Shown here piece after piece: positions 7,778-16,000 of a stretch of DNA of 47,721 bases. A program made the translations under genes and the position numbers. A model generated the notes under the pieces. The model was given only the letters and a program-made list of their open reading frames with translations. It ran no database searches and was not told the DNA's origin. The stretch comes from Mycolicibacterium moriokaense (lineage in GTDB: Bacteria; Actinomycetota; Actinomycetes; Mycobacteriales; Mycobacteriaceae): contig NZ_QQBJ01000033.1 of the NCBI RefSeq assembly GCF_003347205.1, positions 1 through 47,721 on the forward strand. Reading direction: 5' to 3'. The stretch's first letter is position 1. Each line of letters opens with the position of its first letter.

Positions 7778-8072
7778 ATGACGCGGGAGGGGCATCGCGT
7801 GCTGACCGACACCGACGTGCAAGCTCTCGACCGACGCGCGCGAGGTGGGAGGCGACATCGGCTGGGATCTGCAGTTCGTTGTCGCGCCCAACTCGCAGTA
7901 CGTCGGACTAGCGGCCGGCGGAGGCGCTGATCAAGCTGAGCAGATTATTGTCCTTGGCCCCAGCCGCATCTCCGATCTCGCCGTCCACGAGATCGACCTC
8001 GCGCTCGACGCGCTCCAGCGCGGCGAGCGGCACATCATCCTCGACGAAGACGGCGACCCCCGCCTGATCTAG
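7778..8072 (+). pseudogene. Small hypothetical gene with a +1 frameshift
   Basis: The frame from ATG 7778 (MTREGHRVLTDTDVQALDRR) passes into a CGCGCGCG tract at about 7833-7843, after which protein-like sequence continues one base out of frame (EVGGDIGWDLQFVVAP to DEDGDPRLI, stop at 8070-8072). Removing one base of the CG run gives a continuous 97-aa protein with no stop. The intact 3' part alone could start at GTG 7845 (75 aa). The C-terminal LALDALQRGERHIILDEDGD resembles helix-strand endings of small regulatory proteins; no family is recognised. The extra base is either a real mutation or a sequence error. Confidence 0.45.
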
Positions 8073-8218
8073 GTGCAGGAGTATCTCACCGTCAGCGTTC
8101 CATGCCTTCGTCCTCCGGCATCACTGATATCGGCCGTGTGGTCGCGACATCATCGACGCGATCACCGGGCGGCGCCGGTGAACGTTGGGGGAGCGGGCCC
8201 CTGGCGAGGAATCAATCC

Positions 8219-8533
8219 TCACTCTGCGTCTAGCCGCGGTAAACCGTAGCGAGCACGGATGTCTTCCGCGCTAAAGGTGCGGCCGGCTGCGAGGTCGGCT
8301 TCCGCCTCTAGCAGCGATTTCTGTAAGGCTGCTACATCGATGGCGGGGTCGTCAAAAGGCCAGTCGTCGAGGTCATCGATGGGCCACTCTTCGAGTGCAC
8401 CGCTGTCATCCTGGGAGGCCGGGTCGGGCAGCTGGCCGAAGCGGTTCGGAACAGCACGTCCGAAGCCGGTGTCAGCGCCCTCATTCGTCACAAGCTCAGG
8501 ATAGTTACCGGTCTCGCCTCTATGGGCGCGCAA
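8219..8533 (-). CDS. Antitoxin-like acidic protein
   Basis: A 104-aa acidic protein. The C-terminus (QKSLLEAEADLAAGRTFSAEDIRARYGLP) resembles Phd/RelB-type antitoxin tails, where a helix ending in xAGR precedes S-x-E-D. The N-terminal half is Asp/Glu/Trp-rich (EEWPIDDLDDWPFDDP) with no fold recognised. No toxin gene is adjacent: the upstream sequence is the resolvase remnant. It may be an orphan antitoxin or a regulatory protein; the true start may be internal. Confidence 0.4.
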   Translation of the reverse strand: MRAHRGETGNYPELVTNEGADTGFGRAVPNRFGQLPDPASQDDSGALEEWPIDDLDDWPFDDPAIDVAALQKSLLEAEADLAAGRTFSAEDIRARYGLPRLDAE

Positions 8534-8587
8534 ATGGGTCGCACACGCTCTGGTCGATACAGGCTTGGTCGCCGCCCCATTCCGGGT

Positions 8588-9198
8588 CTAGAAGGCCCTC
8601 AAAAACTCGGTGCCCTCGGGTGCTTGCTTTACGTCGCTGGTCGACGGATGTGGCGGCCGATCGAGGCAGCGGTACACGCTGGACCGGGATACGCCGAGGG
8701 TGCGTGCGTTCTGGGCACGCAGAGTACCCGCTTGATCCAGGGCATGGACAGCGGCGATGGTGTAGACGGTGAGACCAGGGCGACCGGGGTGGCGGCCTGC
8801 AGCGCGGGCGGCGGCGACCCCTGCGGCGGTCCGCTCGCAGCAATGGCGCGTTCGAACTCGGCGACCGCCCCGACAACGTGAAAGATCAGCCGACCGCCTC
8901 AGGTGGTGGTGTCGATCGCCTCGGTGAGCGACTTCAGCTCAACGTCGCGGTCCTGGAGGTCCTTGGCGATGGTGAGCAGGTTGCGACAGGGAGCGGCCGA
9001 ATCGGTCAAGTCGCCACACCATCAACACTTCACCGCGGCGGGCGTAGTCGAGGAGAGCCGCGAGTTCGGGCGGTCGTCGCGAGCACCCGACATCGTTTCA
9101 GTCCAGATCCGTTCTGCGCCAGCATGTTTGAGGGGCCACCATCTGCATCTCGGGGACTGATGCAGGATCGAGACGCGGGCGTATCCCAGGATAATCAC
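8588..9198 (-). pseudogene. Decayed serine recombinase (Tn3-resolvase family)
   Basis: Pieces of one resolvase can be read in different frames: start VIILGYARVS (GTG 9198), then SPEMQMVA, PPELAALLDYARRGEVLMVW near 9000-9070, then ELKSLTEAIDTTT followed by a TGA stop and GGRLIFHVVGAVAEFERAI, then after another shift ERTAAGVAAARAAGRHPGRP and the C-terminal helix-turn-helix AQNARTLGVSRSSVYRCL, ending at TAG 8588-8590. At least two frameshifts and one in-frame stop show it is dead. It marks a former transposon or plasmid-resolution site. The flank 9199-9480 holds no gene. Confidence 0.75.
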
Positions 9199-9480
9199 CG
9201 GCGGACATTTCTCGTCTTGGCCGCTGTCGGCGGACCCGAACTGGGCTCGTCGACGTCATCACGCAATCCGGCGCGCAAGGCGAGGACGAAGGCGTCTTGA
9301 GCAGCCACGACGCGGGCGCTAGGCAGACAGTCCCCCAACCGGTCATATTAGACACATGGCGCATCGCCCCCGCTGAATTGCTCAATGTCGCTTATAGGCA
9401 ACATGAGCTGCGGAAAGCCGCGCTGGGAGATGTGCCCGCAGCGGTGGCTCAGTGTCGTCCACTCGGGATACCGTCGTTTC

Positions 9481-10005
9481 ATGATCTCGACGAGGCGGCG
9501 TCACCGCACCGGGCTCACCGCCGGCGCGGCGGCGCTCGTGGTCGCAGCGAGTGCCGCTATTACCAACGGCCTGGCCCTCGCCCACCCTGTCGATCCGGCC
9601 CAACAGACAGTGAGAGTGGTTGCCCCTCCAACACCCACCTACAGCAGCAGTGAGACCGACGCGGCCAGAGCCGCCGCATGCACGGCATGGGATCGGGCGG
9701 CGCGGTCGACGGCGCTGGCGAGTAGAGCCAGCGCAGAGGTGTTGGAGCGGAGCTGGAGAAGCCTGGAGAGCACTGAGGCATTGGCCTCCGAGAAACGCAC
9801 CGGCATGGCTGCGGTCTCGTACTTGAGTACTCAGCTGACCGACGCCACACCAGCTTCGACGGCGAAGCCTCTGCACGACTGGATGACGGCCAGGATCGAC
9901 ATGTTGCATGCGTTAAACATGCGGCGCTGGGACGAGGCAGATCGTGAACAAGAGCGGGGCAACGATCTGGTCGATGTCATCAAATCGGAGTGTGGGTTGC
10001 GCTGA
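9481..10005 (+). CDS. Exported or membrane-anchored protein paired with the Rv3899c-like gene
   Basis: A 174-aa protein starting MISTRRRHRTG; a twin-basic N-terminus is followed by the hydrophobic span LTAGAAALVVAASAAITNGLALA (about residues 11-33), a signal peptide or N-in anchor. The remaining part is helical and polar, with a short Pro/Ser linker (VAPPTPTYSSSE), and has two cysteines far apart. The ATG is preferred over an upstream in-frame ATG at 9385 because the extension lacks a signal-like pattern. Its TGA overlaps the next start (TGATG), so the two proteins are made together and may form a complex in or outside the membrane. Confidence 0.6.
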   Translation: MISTRRRHRTGLTAGAAALVVAASAAITNGLALAHPVDPAQQTVRVVAPPTPTYSSSETDAARAAACTAWDRAARSTALASRASAEVLERSWRSLESTEALASEKRTGMAAVSYLSTQLTDATPASTAKPLHDWMTARIDMLHALNMRRWDEADREQERGNDLVDVIKSECGLR

Positions 10006-12440
10006 TGGCTGCTGTCGTGGGTCCTGCGGGTTCGTATGGGCGGCTAATTGTTACGGCGGATATGGAGCCGCCCGATGCTTCGCATTGGGACGCTGTGGAG
10101 CAGACGTATCGGGCTGGCGCCACTTCGTGGAACGGGATCTACGACGAGATCACCCGCAACAACGCGGCATTTCGCGACGCCGCCGATTCGCGGGGCTTCG
10201 ATGAAGCTCACCGAGCAGCAGCGGTGTTGGCTCAGGAGGCCAAGACGGTCGCTGAATGGCACGCCAAGGTGGCGGATAAGTGCGCTGATATCGCCACCGT
10301 GCTGCGCGATACGCGTGCAGGACAAGAGCAGCTTGTCCGCGAGGCTGATGCCAAGATAGCGAGCGCGAAGTTACCGGGCGAAGCGGAAGCGTTGGTATCG
10401 ACCTACCACAGCTTGGCGCGGTATCAGACTGAGGCGGGAGTAACCGCCGCGATGGCCTCGCATGTCTCCTTCAAGAAGAGCAGCGAAAACACCAGAGCTC
10501 TAGGTCTTTTGACGAAGTGGAGCGACGCTCCTGCCACACCGCCTGCACAACCTGTCGATCACACATCACCGGGCATCACGCAAGGTGAAGATCCATTCCG
10601 CGATACCAAGAAGCCCGAAGCGGGCGAGGACGCGCCCAAACCGCCCGCAGATGCACCAACCGATCCGAAGAAAGGTACATCCGTCGCGCAGCCCGGTGTT
10701 ACGTCCGGTGACGAGTCTGGGACGGGCGGAACGAGTGCGGGCGATGAGGGGATCACGGCTTCGGGCCCGGTTCCTCAGGCAACACCGGGGCTGACCCCTG
10801 CGCCGCGGCCGGCGGCTTCATCCCCGCTCGGTGGTAGCGGGGTGCCGTCGATAGGCGGCCTGGGCAGCGGTGGCGGCGCGATGGGATCCGGGGGTGGGAT
10901 TCCGAAGATGCCCGGCGGTCTGGGCAGCGACGTGCCGGGTGCGGGATCGAATTCGTTGAGTGGAGGCATGGGTCAAATACCCGGCGCTGCAAGTGGATTG
11001 CCGAGTGCTGGCGGGGCACCGGGCACGGGAGCCGGGTCGCCGCTGTCGGCGTTCACTCAAGGTATGTCGACGACTTCGGCTGGGATCGGCGGTGGGGGGC
11101 CAGCGCCCGCTCCGGCCAGTCCGTCGCCAGCGTTGTCGGCCGGTGGCCATGCGGCCCCCTCAGTGTCGGCTGCTCCTGGCGGTGGTGTGCCCCCGGTCGC
11201 GGCTCAGCCGGGGATGGTTACTCCGGCCGCCCCGCCCGCGGCACCGACCGGTGCGGGAACGGCCGGTGGCGGTGCGCCAATGATGCTGCCGCCAGGTTCG
11301 ATGGGACCCCCGGCTGGTGCCCCGCCAGCGGCGACGGTGCCGGCAGGCGCCTTCAGCTCAACGAGTGCCCCGCCGGCCTCGGCACCGCCATCACCGAGTG
11401 CGGGTGCGGGCCCGACGCTGATTCCGGCGAGCGTGGTGGCCGCGGGTCAAACAGAGGCGGCTCGTGAGCGCCGAGAATCAGCGGACGCGGCGGCCGCCAA
11501 GGAGTTAGCGTGGAAGCTTCAGCACGCCGCTCAAACAGTCAGCTACCCCATTGAATGGGCAGTAGGGGTCTTCCGGTCACCCAGCGGAACGGAAACTGTC
11601 ATCACCTCCAATGACGGAGAGAGCTATATCCCCGCTGGCGTGTTCGTTCCGCGCTCGGTACGCGTCTTGGCCACAGATCCGTTGTTGGACGACCATTTTC
11701 GGCAACTATGGTTCGGCTGGGCCGATCCGGCGCGGGGGCTCATCGAGTACGCGCAGCTGCGCGCTGAGATGGGATGGCGTCTGGTCGCGGCCGCGACCAC
11801 AGGCGGGTTGGGTGTGCTGCGGGATGCCGGGGTAGAGCACCCGCCCTCGTGCACGCGCCAGATCAACCCGTTGTTGCAATCTGGCGTACAGGTCCCTGCT
11901 CCGGTCCTGGACGGCATGCATGAGCACCGCCTGGCAGCGCTGTGGCCCGGCGTGTACCCACGGCTGCTGCCCGTGATGGAGGCGGACCCGATTTTTCAGG
12001 ATCGAATCGTCGCAGGGGTGAGCGCATCGCTGATCCACTCAGCGACCACTCAGGCTCAGGCGGTCGACGACGGCGTGCCTGAGTCGATCCGCCAGGTCTG
12101 GATGGCCAGGGGCGGTGACCGCACGCCCAGCCTGCAGCAGTGGGCCAAGTACGACGACGACGCTAAGAGTTTCAACACCACCACAGCGATCTGTCGGCCG
12201 GCGTTCGTCAACGGCTCCACCGCCGATCCCAGCGACACCATCCAGGAGCTGGCCAGGTACCGGGCACATTGGCTGGTGGCGCGCACCGCCGAGCACATCG
12301 GAGGTTGGGCCACGCGCCCGCTGCCACTGCCGGACATGTGTTACGCCGCGGCCGCCACCGGCAACTTTCAGCTGCGCGAAATGATCCTCAAGGCTCTGGT
12401 CAGCGTCGAAGAGGACCTCGAATATGAGGCTCCTCGATGA
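10005..12440 (+). CDS. Rv3899c-like protein (DUF5631/DUF5632 type), ESX-associated
   Basis: An 811-aa protein. Residues 1-170 are helical with a WNG turn near residue 38, reminiscent of WXG/Esp-type ESX substrates. Residues about 185-485 are a Pro/Gly/Ala/Ser-rich low-complexity linker. The C-terminal ~320 residues (from KELAWKLQHAAQTVSYPIEW, through SRTETVITSNDG-type text FRSPSGTETVITSNDGESY and LFGWADPARGLIEYAQLRAEMGW, to CYAAAATGNFQLREMILK) form the conserved domain known from M. tuberculosis Rv3899c, next to the ESX-2 locus. The ATG overlaps the upstream stop (TGATG). Function of the family is unclear; an ESX-linked, possibly secreted or chaperone role is inferred. No EccC/EccB-type ESX gene lies in this window. 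Confidence 0.75.
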   Translation: MAAVVGPAGSYGRLIVTADMEPPDASHWDAVEQTYRAGATSWNGIYDEITRNNAAFRDAADSRGFDEAHRAAAVLAQEAKTVAEWHAKVADKCADIATVLRDTRAGQEQLVREADAKIASAKLPGEAEALVSTYHSLARYQTEAGVTAAMASHVSFKKSSENTRALGLLTKWSDAPATPPAQPVDHTSPGITQGEDPFRDTKKPEAGEDAPKPPADAPTDPKKGTSVAQPGVTSGDESGTGGTSAGDEGITASGPVPQATPGLTPAPRPAASSPLGGSGVPSIGGLGSGGGAMGSGGGIPKMPGGLGSDVPGAGSNSLSGGMGQIPGAASGLPSAGGAPGTGAGSPLSAFTQGMSTTSAGIGGGGPAPAPASPSPALSAGGHAAPSVSAAPGGGVPPVAAQPGMVTPAAPPAAPTGAGTAGGGAPMMLPPGSMGPPAGAPPAATVPAGAFSSTSAPPASAPPSPSAGAGPTLIPASVVAAGQTEAARERRESADAAAAKELAWKLQHAAQTVSYPIEWAVGVFRSPSGTETVITSNDGESYIPAGVFVPRSVRVLATDPLLDDHFRQLWFGWADPARGLIEYAQLRAEMGWRLVAAATTGGLGVLRDAGVEHPPSCTRQINPLLQSGVQVPAPVLDGMHEHRLAALWPGVYPRLLPVMEADPIFQDRIVAGVSASLIHSATTQAQAVDDGVPESIRQVWMARGGDRTPSLQQWAKYDDDAKSFNTTTAICRPAFVNGSTADPSDTIQELARYRAHWLVARTAEHIGGWATRPLPLPDMCYAAAATGNFQLREMILKALVSVEEDLEYEAPR

Positions 12441-12464
12441 GGACACCACCAAGGAGTGCGGACG

Positions 12465-12557
12465 GTGCAGCGTAAAGAACGGGTAGCTTCGAGGCCCGAG
12501 CTGGAGCACTGGCATGGAAAGCTGGCCAACACAGCCATGTTGCTCACGTTGTGCTGA
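12465..12557 (+). CDS. Possible 30-aa peptide or broken small gene
   Basis: A GTG at 12465 follows AAGGAG by 8 bases and opens VQRKERVASRPELEHWHGKL, stopping at 12557. A protein-like continuation (LTDLLLRDLETRSSYAIPARM, ending at TAG 12616-12618) lies in another frame directly after, so this may be a frameshifted ~50-aa gene. It follows the Rv3899c-like gene by 24 bp. Weak. Confidence 0.25.
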   Translation: MQRKERVASRPELEHWHGKLANTAMLLTLC

Positions 12558-12690
12558 CTGACCTGCTTCTCCGGGATTTAGAGACGCGCAGTAGCTACGC
12601 CATACCTGCGAGGATGTAGCACCGGGAGCTTTCGAACCCAGAAACTGCCTACTTTGCCCAGGTCGACTCCCCTATAAGCACAAGCAGATT

Positions 12691-12864
12691 TCATAGTTTC
12701 CGGCGTCTGATGTGGATGTCACGCGCCGTCCGTCGCTCGGCGTCGGCGACCTCGCTGTTGAATGCGGCGGCCAACCGCGTGTACGCGACGTTAAGGAGAT
12801 CGTCTGTAAGCGAGCCTGGCTGGACTGCGACCGCTCGGGATTCGTCAGGTAATCGCAACGCCAT
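12691..12864 (-). CDS. Small hypothetical protein downstream of relaxase
   Basis: A 57-aa frame, MALRLPDESRAVAVQPGSLT, DDLLNVAYTRLAAAFNSEVA, DAERRTARDIHIRRRKL. Composition is typical of a folded helical protein and codon choice is GC-rich at third positions. It lies 155 bp after the relaxase on the same strand. A Cys-rich stretch in the frame just before it (CTACGAW...CCTHATYH, stop at 12869-12871, 4 bp from this ATG) may belong to a second broken small gene. No function is known. Confidence 0.4.
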   Translation of the reverse strand: MALRLPDESRAVAVQPGSLTDDLLNVAYTRLAAAFNSEVADAERRTARDIHIRRRKL

Positions 12865-13019
12865 GTCATCAATGATAGGTGGCGTGCGTGCAACAGAAAA
12901 CGTACATCTCGTCGACGCTCGCGGCGGCGTAGTGGCAGCCGACCCTCAAATCTGCCCATGCTCCGCACGCAGTGCATCTCGTCGACCATACGAAAGGTGA
13001 CGACCGGAGAGGGGGCCTG

Positions 13020-16000
13020 CTAGTCGTCGATGCCGGCGTCGAGGATGTGCTTAGGGTCCTCAGCCGCTGACACACTCCAGCCGAGTGCGGTCTGACGGCG
13101 CTGGGCTGCTCGGACGGCGCGCGCGGCGGTGTCGTAATGGGTGAGCACCTGGCGCCACTCTTCGCCGAGATGAGTGCGCCCGAGGCGGTCGGCAAGGATC
13201 ACCGCAGGAGTGGGGTTCAAGATCGAAGCTTCAGGTGCGGAGGGGTCGGCAGTGAGGGTGATGTTCCAAGGCAGCGAGTGCGTGAGTAGATGCAGCGCGG
13301 CGGAGCTGGCCCCGCGGCTCGCGCCGTGGTCGAGCAAGATCACCCTTGCGTTTGCGGACGCGGCGTGGGCGGCGATGTCGGCGAGCTGGTTGGGCTCGGC
13401 GGTCGCGGGGTCGTCGATGATGACGATGGCGCCGGGCGGTAGTGCCCACTGCTGATAGCTGATTTGGTGATGGGCATGCCTGAGCGTGGTGATGGTGTCG
13501 GCCAGCTCGGCATCGCGGGCGGGCGCCGCGCTGGCGTCGGTGGTCGAGAGCCAGAGCACTTTGCGGTCGTTGGCGTTGGCCATGCTGCGCAGGGTGTAGA
13601 GCGCCGCAGCAATTTCGCGGTCGGTGGCGTCGGCCCGGACGACGCTGAGTCGATAGGGCTGCGCGGCCAAGGATTTGAGTCGGTCGGCGGTGTGGGGCTC
13701 GTGCGCTGCGAGGGCCGCCGTGGGGATGAGCAAGGGCGTGCGGGTGTGGTCGGCGTCGCCGGCCACTTGGAGCATGGCAACTTCGGCGCGCGCCGATTTC
13801 AGCAGCTGCTCAAGAGTGTCGGAGGTGGCGGTCTGGGCCGCGGCGAAGGCACCGGCGACGTCGCGCTCAGCGCGGTCGAGCTTGCGGCGCAGCGCCTGCC
13901 GGCGGTCGCGCAGCAGCGCGCGGGCGGCCAGGTCCGCGCGCTCGGCGTCGCGGCGTGCGGCGGCGATGTCGTGCTCGGTGACGATCTTGTGGCCGCTGGC
14001 GGCCGCGGTACGCGCAGCCTGCGCCTCGGCGAAGGCCTGGTGAAACTGATGCGACGGTGGCTGTTCGGGCAGGTGGCGGGTGTGAAAGGCCAGATCGGCT
14101 TGGGCTGAGGCGATGTCGAGTTCGTCAGCATCGGGGTTGGTCCGTAGGAGGTCGAGCTGAGTGCGGGCGTGCTCGATCAGGCGCAGGGTGTCGTTGTAGG
14201 CGGCGTCGGCATCGGCCCACTGCTCCATCACCGCGGCGACGGCGTGGCCGTAGGGTCGATCGGCGTCGACTTGGCGGCGCATCTGCACCAGCTCGTCGGC
14301 CGCAGCGCGCATAGCGGGGCCATTTCCCGCGCGAATTTCTGCGTCCAAGGTTTTGATCGATTCGCAAACCTCGCGGTATTCCTGCTGCAGCGCGGTGACC
14401 AAATTCATGGAGATGCCTAATTCGGGTACAGGACGGTTTGCTGAGAGGTCTTCGAATTGCAAATCTCCGAAACCTTCTGACCCGTATTCACATGAGCCAT
14501 CGGTCGGGGCGGCGTCGTAGTGGTCGTCGAAGGGCGCGGCTTGGTCGACGTCGGCGAAGGGGTTTTCGGGGTCGGGCGGGAACAGTGCTTCCTCGTCGGG
14601 GTGCGGCGGGGCGTCGGCGGGGGTGGGCAGGTCTTCGACGTCAATGCCGAGCCGCGCTTGCAGCCGGTGGGTAAACGCATCGACGGTGTAGGTGATCAAG
14701 CGTGCGTAGTCGCCCGGTGGGATTGGGTGGTCGGCGTCGGCGGCGTCGGCGAGGTGTTCGGCGGCGACGTGGAGCAGGTCGCGCGGGGTCCAGGTGGCCG
14801 GGTCTGCCGCGCTGATCGCCGCGACCAGCCCGGGCCAGGCCGGGTCGGAGGTGATGGTTTCGGTCAGCGCGGCCCCGAACGCGGCGTCGACGTCGGTGAT
14901 CCAGGCCGGGCGCAGCCGCGAATGCGTGGTGGCCAGTGTGGCGGTCGGGGACAGGGCGCCGGCGATGCGCCACCAGAGTGCGGCGGCGGGCAGCTCGTCG
15001 GGCAGGGGGCCTTGGCGGGCGGCGGTGGTGATGATCTGCCGCAGGTCGGCGGTGGTGCGGGTGGCCTGGGCGAGTTGGGCGGCCAGCTGTGGCCAGTAGG
15101 CATCGGCGCGCAGGCGCGGGTCGATGGCGTCGATGAGGTCGTTCCAGCGGGTGGTGTCGGCACTGCGCCGGCCGATGTCGGCGGCGGCGTAGCGCTGCAG
15201 GGTGGCCTGTACGGCGCGGGTCCGCACGGGGTACTGGCGCGCGCCGGTGAGACGGGTGTCGGCGTCCTCTACGCCGGTGGCGGACCGGAACACCGCGATT
15301 TCGGCGGTCAGTGCCGGATTCACGGTGATCAGCGGCCGCGCCCAGGCGGGGGCGGTCGCGTTGGTCCATGCCCGCGCCCGCTCGCGGATTTGGTCGGCCA
15401 GGCCTTGGACGAGTTGCTCGCGGCGGGTGAGGTAGGCACCCCAGTGCGGATCGTCGGCCAGCGCCGGCGGGATGGCGGGAAGCCAGCGCAGCACCCCGAT
15501 GCCGGCGGAGTGGGTGCCGGCGGGATCGATGCGGTGATCGAGGACCGCGGCGGGGTCGGCGGCGTCATCGACATTGCCCTTGGCCAACGCTTCGGTCAGC
15601 AGCTCGCGGGGATCAGCGCCGCCGAGCGCCAGGACAGACAGGTTGCGCCGCAGCACCGGCCAGGCTTCGCGCTGGCTCAGCCGGGGGATGACGTCATCAG
15701 CGATGGCGTCCAACTGATCACGCGCACCGGCTCCCAGCTGGTTTTCGGCTGCCACGCCCAAGGCGTCGTAGAACATGTCGGCCGCAGCCTGTAGCCGCGT
15801 GGCCGGATCCTCGGCGCGGCGGGCTTCGGTGGTCGCCGACACCTGGGCGCCGTCGCGGGCCAGGGCGCGGGTCAGGACATCGACGGCGGTGTCAGGGTGG
15901 GTGGCCTTGGGGGAGAGCAGTCGGTGGGGATCGCCTTCGGCGGTGGACAGGTACAGGTGGTTTTCGTCGGTGGCGCGTGTCATCGCGACGTAGAGGTGCT

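Noticed and set aside
12869-13195. Cys-rich frame before the 57-aa gene
   Set aside because: Its only start lies inside the relaxase gene; only the last ~37 residues look natural, so at most it is a broken small gene, noted under 12691-12864.
14520-15794. Long 424-codon open frame on the plus strand
   Set aside because: It lies antisense inside the relaxase gene and is Gly/Val/Arg-rich, the expected shadow of GC-rich coding on the other strand.
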